Below are positions 23,201 to 35,800 of a stretch of 64,000 bases of DNA, piece by piece. Source of the stretch: Casuarina equisetifolia (taxonomy: Eukaryota; Streptophyta; Magnoliopsida; Fagales; Casuarinaceae). The position numbers were made by a program, and so were the translations under genes. The DNA lies in assembly GCA_028551475.1 (NCBI GenBank), contig CM052356.1, positions 20,921,884-20,985,883 on the forward strand, in the 5' to 3' direction. The notes under the pieces are model-generated. The model worked only from the letters and a program-made list of their open reading frames with translations, was not told the origin of the DNA and searched no databases. How positions within the stretch are numbered: position 1 is the stretch's first letter; the number at the start of each line of letters is the position of its first letter.

Positions 23201-26200
23201 ACTAACTCTTCCCAGCGAGATTCAATAAGATCCATAATGGCCGCAGATTGTTCAGGTGTTGAGAGAGAAGATAAAATTGCAACACAGTTGCCTAAAGCAA
23301 ACCATCGAAAATCCATCCTTGCAGGACTGACATTTCCAATGAAGTAACCACCACGTTTTGGCATAAAGTCAAATACCCATTCTGGGATTGAATCAGGGAT
23401 AACATTAAATTTGTTTACTGCAGTGTGTGAGTACTCCTCAGTCTTGTAACGGTAAATATCATTAAGCTGTTGGAAGTCAAGCCAAAAGTAACTCCGCATG
23501 TGATAACTCAGTGCATGCAAACGCTTCACAATTCGTTCTATGAATTCTTTTCCTTCTGCATCAGGTTTAAGCATCGCCAGAGAACATCTCAATGCCATAA
23601 AGAAAAGTGCCTGAATTTCAATTGGATAACCATATACACCCTGGAAAAAAAGAATTCATTCAAAAAAAGCAGATGAAACAAGGGATTACTTTCAAAAGAT
23701 TTTAAAAGATAGATAACTCATGAGGAAATCCTTGAAAAAGAAGTTCCAAGTAGATCAGTGGAGCATCATCTAATCTTAAAAAGAAACAAAAATATTCAGG
23801 ACAGAACAAATAGGATCAAACACAAGTCCCATAGATCATGAAGGAGATACAAGCACTATATCAAAAAAAGAAGAGTAGCACAAGGATAAAAGTTTCATGT
23901 TAATGCTGGTTGACAAATATTGTATCTGAAAGGGCTAAACAGAGGTTTCTTGCATTTGTCTTTTTCAGTAAGAATAATAGAGAGGAAAAAACAAAAGCAA
24001 ACTATTAGACAAATGTTCCCATTCAAATTTCTTGACAAAAAGATAGATTAGAATATATTTCAAGGGCTAGTTAGGAAATGAAAAGTTTCACAGAATCTAG
24101 TAAAAAGTAGATCATACCAAGCTAAAAACAAATACCATAGTAAAAATAATAGGTTACCATGACATAAAAACAAACCTGAAGAGTGTACTTCAAAACCAAA
24201 ACAGGGGGAAAAAGAAGAAGAAACTTGTTTAACTCAATCACAATTGAGAGAGAAACAAATGTGTCATAACATAATAATAAGTTGATGATATATTTATCAG
24301 AGCGTGCCATACCCCAGGGAACATAGTCATTAAAAAACGAAAGAAAGACTAGAAGCAGTTGATGTTGCCTTTTCATGGAACAAAAAATTTACTTAGTTGC
24401 TTACAACCATTAGGTAAAAGAAAACACATGATCAAACCGCTCCACATGTTCTTCTTGACAGGGTTCCAGATCCTAATGAACTTTTAAACTCGTTGAATAG
24501 ATATGTCAACATTGACAATACTTTTGATAGCACTGTTTAATTTAAGACAAGAAAAATTAGTGCACTCTTGGTGTTGCTTTGGTTAGACTGACAAAGACAG
24601 ACAAAAATCTACTAGAACGATTGACCAAGACATACAAAATTCTAATAATCAGGTAGAATATGGGATCCAAAGATCAATAAATTATTAAGATTGATGGACA
24701 AGCAAAACTCAGAACTGATTTATTTTGTTATCTGTACTGAGGAAAGGTAGAAGATGGACTATGTTGAAGTAAAAAGAATAAAATTGAAGGATTCCTCTAG
24801 ATGTTCTTATAATGCAAGATTAGTCATTGAATCATGGGGCACTTTTAAAGATAACTGCAAAATGTATGCAGTTTATTAAGAAAATTTTAGATACTCAAGT
24901 TGACGAGGAAGACATCAATGTGTTCAAAGGATTCAACATACAGTAAGCAGGAATGATTAGGAGCTCCAAAGTTAAAGTCTGACAAGATTATGCCTTCCAC
25001 AAAGATCTGGCATGACCAAATAAGGAAAATTTTACTCTATTTTGGGGTGCAGTAAAATCAATCAGAAAGGCCTATTGCTGTACAATTAATGTCTTAAAGC
25101 ACTTGACAAGAACTGCTAAGTCCAGCTATAATCTACTTGATGTCCACCAACATACACTTCTTTTAAGTCAAACTATGCAAAGTCCACCAGAGGATCAATC
25201 TGTGCAGAACTCCAAACCCCAGGCACTGTGGCAGCTCTTTAATCAAGATGAAGAGGAACCCAATTCAAGTTTGCATTAAGGATTTTGATGAAATTAAAGA
25301 CAGCTGGCATCATCATCAACTTCCATTTAACCTGGGCAATCATCTCATTTTTGTATCTTTTGAAATGATACTAAGACAATTTCGCACGCACTCCATTCAA
25401 TAATGTAGGTTTATTTTGCCACATGAAGAAAATTGCTACTCAATCATGTAAATTCCAAATTAAAAAAACCCTTTCAAATTGTTTCCTTTTTCCCCCCCCT
25501 CTATACTTAAATCTGTTACAAGGTAAACGAAATTGTAACAAAGGAAAATTTTTGCTTAGGTTTCCAGGATTGTAAGAAGTGATACGCTATGGAATAGGAG
25601 AAGTACAAATTTAGACATAGAGAGTGTTTCAGGAAATAAGTTCCAGGATACTAATATATGGCCAATGGTTTGATGGTAAGTCATAAAGCTCAAGCACCCC
25701 AGTCACAAGCTGGAAATTAGATATGATGGAATATGATGCAAGTTAGGATCTAAAGGAATAGCAAAGGTAAAAAATAAGTTAACATCTACTAAAAAAAAGG
25801 CCTCTTGCATGAGAATAAGACAGATTTATTTCTGAGTTGGTGAGAATAAGGGGAAACGTACTGCAGAAGCATTTGTATAGATTGATGCATCAAATGCATC
25901 AAAAATTTAATGCATAACTATGACCTTCAAAGAGCGAATGCATGAGAGGCATATCAAACCTCAAAATTTCATAAATTGCAGCAGCTCGATTCAAAGAAAT
26001 AAAATTTGCTTTTTCAATAAACATAAGAATGTTAAGATCTATCAATGGATGCTGAAAATGTGAGGAAGAACTTTTGAAATGATCCATACAAGGGTCCCAT
26101 TCCATTGGGAATGCTAAAGAAAAGATCAGAAAGTGGGATGCTGTTGACATACATGCTACAGTTACTGATGCTAATTCATCACTCAAACATCAAATTTTCA

Positions 26201-28456
26201 GCAACTTGATGGACTCGGGGTGTTGTAACTCTAGTTCTATGGCACGCTTCTCTTTTAGGCTTAGTGAACTAAGTCACGCAATACCAAAGCAATTAGCTTC
26301 TCATCACGACTCAAATAGCACTAAATTTAAAATCTTGAACTTGATCGCAAAATGTTGAGAGTGCAATGTAGAAACTACTTGGTTTGGGATCATTTTCATA
26401 CCTCCAATATCACTAGCAGCTAATGAAAAGGATGAGATTTTTTGCCAGATAGTAGGAAGGAAAGCTTGATTTTGTTGCAATATTCCAAAATTATTTTGCA
26501 GTATGCCCAAACTCTTCAAAAAACTAATACATGTCAATAGAAATTAGAATTAAACAATTAACACCGTTACAATTAAGACATTCTCATGAACAATAACTTA
26601 TTATTCATAGTGATCTAAATGCAACTCTTGCCTCACCCAATAAAGCTACCCACCTAACATCTCTTCATCCCCAAACAAAGCATCAACCATGACAAACAAG
26701 CTCTCAGGTCCGGAAGACAGATTTAGAGGTTTACTACTTGTAAGGTTCTCACATATCCAAACTGGTCATGAGAAGAAATATAGAAAGAGGAGAGTGAACG
26801 GGTTCATGTATTGAGACTTTTGATGAAACTTTTTCTTCAGTCTAGAAGCTGAAAGCAAAAAGGAAAGGAAACCATAAAAGAGGACTAGCAGCAAAAGTAA
26901 TTTCCAGGATGCCACTAATTTAGAGTTGAATTCCACATTGATTGAGAAGTTGAAACAAAAGGTCTCAACAATCCAGCTACCTCTTTGCTGGCTCCATTAT
27001 TCAGCTTCTGGAAATAAAATTGGGTAGTAACATCAAGTAAGGCCACCTAAGGGCACAAACTTGCTTCCCATAGATACCTCATCCAATGACAGGAAATCAT
27101 GAAATATCATGCGAAGGATCGGACAGTTTTATAAGAACAAGTAAAAAATATCCAGTTATAAATGACTCGAAATTATCATAAAGACAGCTTACCATCCTTC
27201 GATCAATCATAGAGCACCCATCTGCACAAAGAAGAGTTGGAAATGTATCAAAACCTTCTGATAGACATAGAGCTAAAATAAGCCTCATCCCCTTTTGACA
27301 ATCTGGTGTTTCTGCAAGCGATAAATCCCCAGTAGACTTTGTATATGCTCTAAGCAAAATAATCCACCAAAATCCGGAGTCAACAGGAGCAACTCTGCCA
27401 ATTGCACTTTCACCAAAATCTGCAATAAGAGTATCCGTCTTCCGAATAGGGTCATGAAGAACTTTGAAGCTGGCTGGCATTGCACCTTCCCCAAGTTTAA
27501 ATCGGTCTATTCTTTTCTCCCACCCTTGAAGATACAGAGTCTTCAAGAGAAAGTTCTTAACTATCTCAGGCTCACCATTCATCAGGAAAGCCAGAGCACT
27601 GGGTACAAAATCCCGTACAAAAACCTAAAGAGAAACAAAAGATCAAACTAAAATCATTGAAGATAAATAGTTTATAGAATTGATATCCAAAAAGGTTGAC
27701 ATTGTTTCTCCTTTAATTCAAAATCTCTTTTTTGTCACTTTTGAAGGTAGACAAACCAAGTTCACAACTTCCACACATGCAATAGGTCTTAATTAATGGT
27801 TTTGAATTTTCAACTAATCGTATTTTTCACCTTCCTCTTAGTTTGAAGTAAGTATGCATTCTTCCATGTCATTCATACTGAAAATTCAAAGGATTTGACT
27901 CCTGACTCAGGTCAAAGATTGTAATTTTAAGCACTTGAATACCAATATTATTTTCAGCTCTGACATGACTAGTCTCTGCTTGTCGTAGTTGATTGCGATT
28001 CAGCTCACACAGATTTGAAAATTAGCATTTCCCCACTGTAACTGGTGCTTCTCATTTAGTCAAAAATTTTACCTGATCATAGTTAAGAACTTCCTCGGAA
28101 GCATGGTCATAGGCAGCAATCGTCCCCACTGGTTGACCCCGTAGATACACTAACGAACGCCGAAGTGCTTCCCAGGCATCAGCGACCATCGGGTGTGGCT
28201 CAAATGAGTTCCGAGCCGACGAAGCTGGAGTGTCAAAACCGGACCTGCCACCGGGGGAGTACGTGCTCTCAAAGCTGTCCAGGCCTCCTCTCGTGAGACC
28301 GATCGATAGCTCACTGAGTGACCTCTCATCGAATGATCGCTGCCTCTCGATGTTCAGCCTGGGCTTGTCGAGCAGCCGCGAGAGATCATAGTCCATTTCC
28401 GAGATGGAGCAATGCGAGCTCACATTTCGAAGTCCCGCTTCTTTAGGCCCATCCAT
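20237..28456 (-). CDS. CINV: Cytosolic alkaline/neutral invertase (GH100), 4 exons, 556 aa
   Basis: Closely matches Arabidopsis CINV1/CINV2 (~551 aa), which hydrolyse sucrose to glucose and fructose in the cytosol at neutral pH. Minus-strand exons: 28073-28456, 27193-27624, 23082-23640, 20237-20532. All are GT-AG and sum to 1671 bp = 557 codons. Seen: N-terminal [15 protein letters not shown] and [12 protein letters not shown]; core [45 protein letters not shown] (Asp about 210, a conserved GH100 active-site region); [59 protein letters not shown] (split by the last intron); [21 protein letters not shown]-terminal KRSSSWTC. That tail keeps the Ser-rich site where Arabidopsis CINV1 binds 14-3-3 proteins, known from the family. 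No organellar presequence is seen. The introns of 3.55 and 2.55 kb are unusually large. The gene looks intact. Confidence 0.95.
21600..22830. other. Intronic segment of unlike composition, unidentified
   Basis: Inside the last intron of the invertase gene is about 1.2 kb of richer G+C than the intron around it, with several short open stretches (for example 21631-21849 on +) and a poly-T tract just to its left (21485-21501). It reads like a decayed insertion, but I could not match it to a named element, see no terminal repeats, and do not call a gene. Confidence 0.35.
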
Positions 28457-29242
28457 ATCTTCCAATTCCCCAGTGCTCAAATAACCAACAAGACGTACGC
28501 CTGCACGGGACAAGCATATCCACTTGAACAAAATAGAAATAAAAAGGTTTCCGATTCGCCAGGAGAAATATAACGTGAAACCTTTTATGCCGACAAATAT
28601 CCTACGGACAGTTAATTACCAGAATAAAAATCACAGAATCTATCCAAAGAGAGGGGAAAATAAAAATTAAAAACAAGCGCATTTACTCCAGTATGATCCA
28701 CGGGCAAAGAGAAAATGATGAAGATTTTAAACTTCACGGAGCAGGAAAGCTTCCCGCTTTTCTACAATATAGAGGCTTAAAAGAATAAGCAAAAGCAGAA
28801 GGGCAACTTCGTTTGATAAGACCCGGAGAAATGCCCAAAAGAGAACGAAGTCCACTGCAATGGCAGATCAGGATCAACGAAAAGCGAATATCACATTGAC
28901 TCACATGTGGCGTACATTATTCCACATACATCATAAAATTAGAAACACTAATTTCTGAGCTCAGAGGGACAACACGAGGCAAATCGACCAATATGCACCT
29001 AAAGACCCAGATCTGAAGCCTCACAAGCAAAAAAAATAAGCAAAGACGCGAGAGAGATGGTAGACGAACAGAAGAGCGAACCTCAAATGGCGAAGACCAA
29101 GGAGGACAAGATCGTACGTCGACGATCGCCGGCGTAGCCGCCGGGATTCGGTCGTCGATGAGAAAACAAGAACTTTAAGAAGAAGAAGAAGAAGAAGAAG
29201 AAGAGAAAAAAAGAGGCCATGTGCGTCCAGCTGCTATTTATA
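28457..29242 (-). promoter_or_regulatory. Invertase promoter (TATA) and spliced leader
   Basis: On the minus strand TATAAATAG lies at 29234-29242. About 30 bp downstream begins a pyrimidine-rich leader carrying a (CTT)n tract (29177-29204 on +). A donor (GAG then GTTCGC) at 29081 and an acceptor (CGTGCAG then GCGTACG) at 28502 define a likely 580-bp 5'-UTR intron, placing the start codon 45 bases into the second leader exon. Box spacing and splice signals are seen; the transcription start is inferred. Confidence 0.6.
29177..29204. repeat. (AAG)n microsatellite in the invertase leader
   Basis: About nine AAG/GAA units, reading as (CTT)n in the minus-strand transcript, just downstream of the TATA box. 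Confidence 0.9.
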
Positions 29243-31239
29243 ATAGAGAATGCTGCAGCCTGTAAGAAAAGGCAATCTTTTTTTTTTCCCATTTTTTCCT
29301 TCTCTATCTAATCCACACTCTTACGCACTTCCAAGATTACCAGAGCTTTAACCGGGAATAGCCGGTTAGACGGCACGAGGCTGTCTTACCTGGACAAAAC
29401 GACGCGGTCTCCGTCTGCCTCTGACTTTGGGTATCGGATTTTCCCCTGCCAAGCTTGTTGCACGCTACTTGTCCTCATGAAATTACTTGTTTTCGTGGCT
29501 CTTGATTAAATAATGTAAATTGTGTTAGGTGGGGTACGGTGGCTATAAGTTAATGGATTGACATTTCGATGACCTGTCAAAGTTGTCGGCCTTGCTTCCA
29601 CCAGCAGTTAGGTCCGCGTCCGTGGACGCATTCCTTACCCACCCGGAAGCCCCCATTAGGGTCTTGCAAAGCCGCTGTAATTATCGGCAATTTCGTTTTT
29701 GTCCAAACGATATCATTTTTGCTTGATTCTTTTCCATCTTGATGTTATTGTTTTTAACTTCATATCTAATATGACTTCTATGTTCTTTGAAGAGGCTTTA
29801 TGATGTAAAAAATGTATTACCATGTACATATTTAACATCGAAGTACATTTTTGTAGTTTGATAAAATTTGTGTCATTTTCCATTACATCAGGTTTATTCT
29901 GGTACCTGTATTTTAGGTGAAAGAAATTATTATTAAATATCATTTGATAATTTATCCTTCTTATTATTACAAAAATTTTAAATATCTTTTGATTATGACA
30001 ATTTATTTAAGCTAAAATAACCTTTGCAAATGTTGTATTATGCATAAACATATATTGGAACTCAAGGAAAACATTTTATTATGCCTAGAAAGAATGGCTT
30101 TTGGAGTATGATCTATTAAAGAATTGTACGATATGGTACATCCGTCTTAAAGCCTAGCGAAAATTCATTTCCTCATAATTTTAAACTCATTTATTGTTTG
30201 GTCTATGGAACATTGAAACTCAACCTTTGATAATGTTTTATGCAAAATGATCTTCTGTATTGATTTACGTGTGTTGTAAGTCTTATGGGGCAGTGAGACA
30301 TTTTAGAAATTATTGTTAGGCTAAAGAGTAGAGTCATTCTTTGAAATTAACTCTTTTTTTTTTTGCCCCCAAGCTTAAGAGTAGAGTCATTCTTTGAGTT
30401 TAGGTGCGTGGGTAAATAAATAAAAATTTAAAAAAAATGAGTAGTCTTTTTTCAAAGAATGTTTAAATTTTTCAAAGAGATAACATTATATATGCGGAAG
30501 AGATAAAGATGTTTTTTTTATGTTTTAGATTCCACATGTTTAGATTTGCTAGTTGACATGAGTACATATTGTCTTAATTTAAGGTGAGTGAAACCTCATG
30601 AGATTTAGGGTGTGTCTAACCCTAAAGCTAATTGTTTCTTTGGCAACAAGAGATAAGGGATGATGAATATGAAACTACTTATGACATGGATACTTGGAGA
30701 TGTAATGTTTATTAGGAGAGAATTAGATAGACATATAGTTAAGGGAGGATTGACAAATAAGCAAAGGTTATTGTGTTAGTTGGTATACTTGTTATCGGTC
30801 AATTAGTTGCTTTTATTTCTTTAGTTGCTACCTTATGATTATATATAAGTAGTGGGACACATTTTTTTTATCACTTTATGATTGAAATGATTATAGAAGA
30901 GTAGTTTAATTTCATGAAGTACTCTTTGGTACAAGCTTATGTTGGGCTAGGAACCTATGATGGTACAAATACTTATTGCAAGTAGTTGTAGCTAACTATC
31001 AAATATTGTACCATATAATGTTAATAGTTTTGAAATGATGTGATATATTCTTATCAGTGATCATGAGGGCTTCAATATATGCAATGTTAAGTTTTGGTGT
31101 TAATTTATTTTGCACTATATCAACTTGTGGGTTTTGAAGTCAAAGAGAGTATGATGTGTAGGTAGAGAAAAGCTCGAATAGATTTCCATTAGTTCTCAAG
31201 TAGTGGTACTTGAAATTTTATAAATTCATGAATGTACAA
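29243..31239. other. Intergenic, AT-rich, no gene
   Basis: Upstream of the invertase promoter the sequence becomes AT-rich and no open frame is recognisable. One 21-bp direct repeat flanking a short T-run (30324-30397) is listed separately. Confidence 0.55.
30324..30397. repeat. 21-bp perfect direct repeat flanking a T-run
   Basis: The 21 bases at 30324-30344 (beginning AAGAGTAGAGTC, ending TTTGA) recur identically at 30377-30397. Between them are 32 bases containing eleven Ts and GCCCCC. This is what a severely 5'-truncated retroposed tail with its target-site duplication would look like on the minus strand; a simple slippage event is the alternative. Confidence 0.75.
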
Positions 31240-32000
31240 GGATTCGTAAGATGCTTAAACAACAATATTTTCATTTTCTTTAGGGTGACTCCTTTAAGTA
31301 TGCATTTACTTCTCAAGCATGTTAATAGCAAGATTGGTTATTGAACCTTGCAAGAGCTGTTGAAAAAGTTGTAAAGGGAGCCTATGATAGAGCTTGCCAT
31401 GAAAGACTTAAGAGCAACCTTATATATCCATTGGGTGAGACACTTAAGACAAAAAGCTGTGAGATTTCCTTAAGGAAATTAAATTGAAAAGGAAGACTAA
31501 AAGATAGTTCATTTATATGAGAACATTAAGATTGTACTAGTGATAGATAGTTGGAAAATATAAACATATGAGGTTAGATATTGTCCATGGAACATGCATG
31601 ATTAATAGATATGAATGTTTATAATGAGACCTCTTTGTAATGAGATATGGACTTGGACTTCCCATTGATGGTAAAAGTACTATATTCATGGCTAATTGGA
31701 CAACTAGCTTGATGAGTTATAGTTAGTGGTCAAGGTACCACTCATAGAAGCTTAAAGATATTTGTGATTATAAAAGCAATGGAGTTCATGATACTATGAA
31801 TATTTCTAGAGCAACCAAAGCAAAGAATCTAATGGAGCATTTGAAGATTATGCACCTTTAACTAGGTATCATTTTATTATACTAGAGATAGAGGATGAGT
31901 TTGAAGAGATAGGGGAGATACACATTTCCAATGTAGCTAATGTGTTGTTTAGTTAGGTATCCTTTCACTAATGATGGAAAAAAGGCTTAAAGAGCTAAGG
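31240..32000 (+). mobile_element. Copia RT end/RNase H fossil
   Basis: Plus-strand remains of a Ty1/Copia pol 3' part. There is a TPL.M...L trace near 31290 and, clearest, a RNase H C-terminal pattern at 31800-31960 with RYHFI and GEIHISNVANVLF (family: YHFIRE..., GEI.I..V...N.AD+LTK). Heavily broken and old. A candidate 3' LTR follows at about 32157. Confidence 0.6.
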
Positions 32001-32156
32001 GAGAGACATTTTTTGATGTAGTTGATGTGCCAATTAGGATGGTGGATTCACATTGAGAGTTTGGTAAACTATTATAAGGCTCAAAGATCATATATGTCAT
32101 AGAGCAATCTATTGTGCATGATTGTTGTACTAATTTCACTCCCAAAAAGAAAAATT

Positions 32157-32600
32157 ATTAGGATTTAGAACAAAAATTAATAAGGCTAGATTTGTTTATT
32201 TTAGGTTTATCTTAGATATATTTCAATATATCCTAGGAATATTCTAAATACTAATCTCCTTTGTAGTAGTATTTATTCTTAGTAGCTTTAATTAGGATTC
32301 TCTTTAATGTTAGTTTAAAAATGAAGATCATTGGAAAACTAAGGGGTAGAAGAGAGGATTGTATGTTAAGGGGGTAGCTTTCACCCTAGATTGTAGAGGT
32401 GGTAGATATTAGCCATAAGAGAGCCCAATGCATAGATATTGACGGCATAGCTTGATGAGGAAACTATTATAAGTGCTAAGAACAATGTTAATTATACCTT
32501 TATGTTTTCTTAAATAAATTCAATAAGAGGAGAACGAGCCAGTTATTATGCTAGTGATAATGAATGTAGGATATTATATTGGCTTAAACCACCTTTAATC
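32157..32600 (+). mobile_element. Possible 3' LTR of the Copia fossil (uncertain)
   Basis: A purine-rich run (AAAAAGAAAAAT) is followed by TATTAGGATTTAG, close to a common plant LTR start (TGTTAGGATTTAG), about 160 bp beyond the RNase H trace. The right end is not defined and no partner LTR was found. Confidence 0.3.
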
Positions 32601-35099
32601 TTATGTCTTCTATTTGTTTATGGCTTGATCTACATATTTGTGTGTTTGTGCAATTAGTTTCCTTAACAATCTTCACTATGCTTGCATTCTAAGGGAAGCT
32701 TCCTTGAGAAGCTTTCCATATGACATCATTTTGAGTAAAAGGACTTACTTGATTGGTTAACTTTGATCGATCTTTGGAAAATGGAAGAACATCTAACCCT
32801 AAAAGAAACCCTAAACACATATCTTGATTTTTTGCTACCATTGTTTGATCAAGTTAGGGCACTTTTCCTTTGATTTCATGCTTTAATGGTAACAATGCAA
32901 CAAGAAGACAATATGAAGGCAATTCTACCATTTAAAAGAAAGAGAGCAAGCTTTACAAGAACTATTGGTAAATAAAATTGAAAAAAAAAATCTTGTATTT
33001 GTGCATGTTGATGCATTCTTGTAAGTATTTCCTTGTAGAACAGTGACATTGGATTATTTGTCCAATTGTGGTGTTACAATGACTACAAGTAAAAAAGAAG
33101 AAGGAAACATTAAGATTTAGGTTAAAAAATTATATATAGTCAAGCTGAGGATATTTTTCCTTTACTTGGTTAAGGATATTTGAAGTGTTATTTGCATGGT
33201 GTGTTGTAGTTTTTTTGGGTAAGGAAAATGTTGAATTTAATAACTACCTAAGAAAAAGGGAAAAGAACAAAGTAATCACATGGTATGGTCTAAGAATTTT
33301 TTGACACCTATGCTCATGTTCACTTGGTTGTTAGGGCCCTTTATTAACTTTACCTTGCAGAACCACTTTCTCCGTAACTTCATACAGTACAAGTTCTTCT
33401 TTACAAGGCAAGGCAATACAATGAAAGCATTAATGAGAATTTCACCCACAATAGCAATAATTTAAGCATAATGCTTCTAAAAGGGTGTACAAGTTTATAG
33501 TAGTGTTAATTTAACACTAATTGAACAATATTACAAAACCCCTAAATGCCTAACTTAAATTAGGGTTTTATTTTTTTTGTTTTTAATTTCTTTTAATTAC
33601 AACTCATGCACCTAAATTAACACACATAGATATCAAACCTTAGATCTCATAGTTAAGGTCTACACTAACTTGCCACTAAGCTAGTAGATTAGGCAACAAA
33701 TTAAGGTTTTGGTTATAGCACATAAAACCCAATAAAGCTAAGTTATTTATTTATTTATTTATTTTTTAAAGGATGAAGCTATTGATGATATTATAAATAT
33801 ACAAACTTGAGCCTAACCTAAAGCCAAATCACATGTACAAAAATTGGATTATGCCCAATCTTATTAGATTGAGCAATAACCTTCTTATTAAGGTTAGGTA
33901 ACCTTTGCTACCTACCATTATCCTTAAAGAGGATATTAGATGAAGTTCAAAAACCTAGTGAGAATCATTATGCTTAAGTACACACTATAAATACCTAGGG
34001 CAAAAAACACCAGATTGTGCAAGAGGGGAAAGAACCAATGGTGGAGCAATAGGAAGATACAAAAGTTGTAATAGGGCATATAGAAGTCAAAGTTGAACTA
34101 GTTATAAAGGACTAGCCACCACCTTTCAAGTTGCTTATCTCCCTTTCCTTAAACTCTAGTGGTTCTTCTCCACCATCTTAACTAAGAATGTTTAGGGGTC
34201 TTTGGCCTCCTAGATCAACAAGGAGATTAAGACACTAGAACCCCATTGATTGGCCCTTGTATTGATTTTGAGATGTTGTGCTGTTTTATAAGTTGTCCTT
34301 GCTAATTTAGGTTCTTAAAATAGTTCAAGCTTTAAAGAAATATTATTTGATATGTATACAGTCTAATCAAGCACAAATACAAAGACCTAAAATCTCTTCA
34401 CTTGGGGTTTCAACAATCAAACCTTAAATACAATATGCTTTGCAATAAAATGTATAATTAAACTTGGAACCAACAAATCAATCTTTCTTATAATTGTGTA
34501 TATCTTTATACTTGCTTGTATTCTCAGACAAACACAATTGATCAAAGTTAATGCATACAATAATAGTCTAGTATCTTGACTTCTTAGTCTTTTAATCTAA
34601 TAGTTACTTTATTTGAAAACTAAGAATCATACTATTACTCTCTTTCTCAAAAACTAGGCATTCTAATTTTTAGTTACCTCAAATTAGATTGACTACTGCC
34701 TATTACTTTCCTATCATAGCCTCTACTTTCTCTTAAAATTTCTCCAACTATTAAAGTGTGGAAATGCAAAGTCATTTACTCAAAAATATTTTCTAAGCCT
34801 TCTTGAAATAGAATGTTTGAATTGATGGCCTTGTGGTTTTCGTTCTCATTAACTAGTGTGTTGATACTTTTTTTTCTTAGCTGAGTTTTGTAGACTTGTA
34901 ATAGCCTTTTATACATTGCATTTTAGTCTATTGAAAATCAAGTTGTTTCAATTTTAGTTTAAAAAATGAGCTATTCTATAGTTTAACAAAAACTACAGGA
35001 ATCAAATGAGTTGTTATAATTTTCACCAAATATCTTTTTTTTAGCATTATTTCTAATAAACTTATACACTTATTTTTAAAATGTTCAAGTTATTGTCAT
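32601..35099. other. Intergenic, AT-rich, nothing identified
   Basis: No gene. CACTATAAATACC near 33985 looks like a TATA box but no transcript follows. The stretch near 33627-33690 faintly resembles tRNA-derived repeat ends and is not called. Confidence 0.5.
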
Positions 35100-35800
35100 A
35101 ATTTTTTTTGGAGGAATATGTGAGTTTATTCATCTAAGTATAAGAGAATACAAATGTTTAAGAACATATTCTAGTATTATAATTTACCTAAGAAAAAATT
35201 AAGTTTGAAATCTTCTAGCTATGACACAAAAACATATTTGTCTAAGAGGATTTAATGTTCTTAAATAGAGATGCTCTTCGTGTACCACTTTCTAATTCTA
35301 GCCAAAAATTAGTATTTTAATAGCCTTATTTTGGTAACATCTACAATTTTGTTCAAACCATATACCATACATACATGCTAAGAAATAAAGTTTAAGAAGT
35401 TTCATAGCTCAATTTTTTCTTTTAGTTACTTTGATCATTTATTGCAATTTATAGTTTCAATCATTAATGATCCTATGAAGGCTTTATTGTACAACAATAC
35501 TTTGCCAAATTTTTCTAGTCCAAGTAAACTAAAAACACAAGTGTGACCTACTTTTAAATTGAGAATTATAAAAATTATAACACATGTCAATTAAAGAGAG
35601 CAATTAAGATATCACTTTTGCTATAAGAAGTATGTTCTTGCATCTAAGCCATCAAACAAAGTTGTGTCTGTTGATTCTACCTAACTATATCAACTCATGC
35701 CATTCAACCTTAACATTAACATGTCATAATTCATTGTATGTTTGTTTATAACAATAATAAGGTTTGTGAGTTTTATGATCTTTCAAAGTACATACCAAGA
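35100..35800 (-). mobile_element. LINE 3' end fragment (zf-RVT region)
   Basis: Read on the minus strand from about 35760 down, this shows the C-terminal part of plant L1-type LINE ORF2: EWHELI*LG...RHNFV*WL (family: W+K+VWF...P+HSF+.WLA), then LYFLACMYGIWFEQN (family: L...A.+Y.IW.ERN). It ends in AT-rich 3' sequence and an A-tail (T-run at 35102-35109). Several in-frame stops; only the last quarter of an ORF2 is kept. No target duplication recognised. Confidence 0.6.

Noticed and set aside
29083-29292. 69-codon minus-strand open frame with a poly-Phe run
   Set aside because: It is the translated (CTT)n tract of the invertase leader.
33627-33700. Possible SINE/tRNA-derived end
   Set aside because: Resembles tRNA-related repeat ends only loosely; no A and B boxes at proper spacing, no tail.
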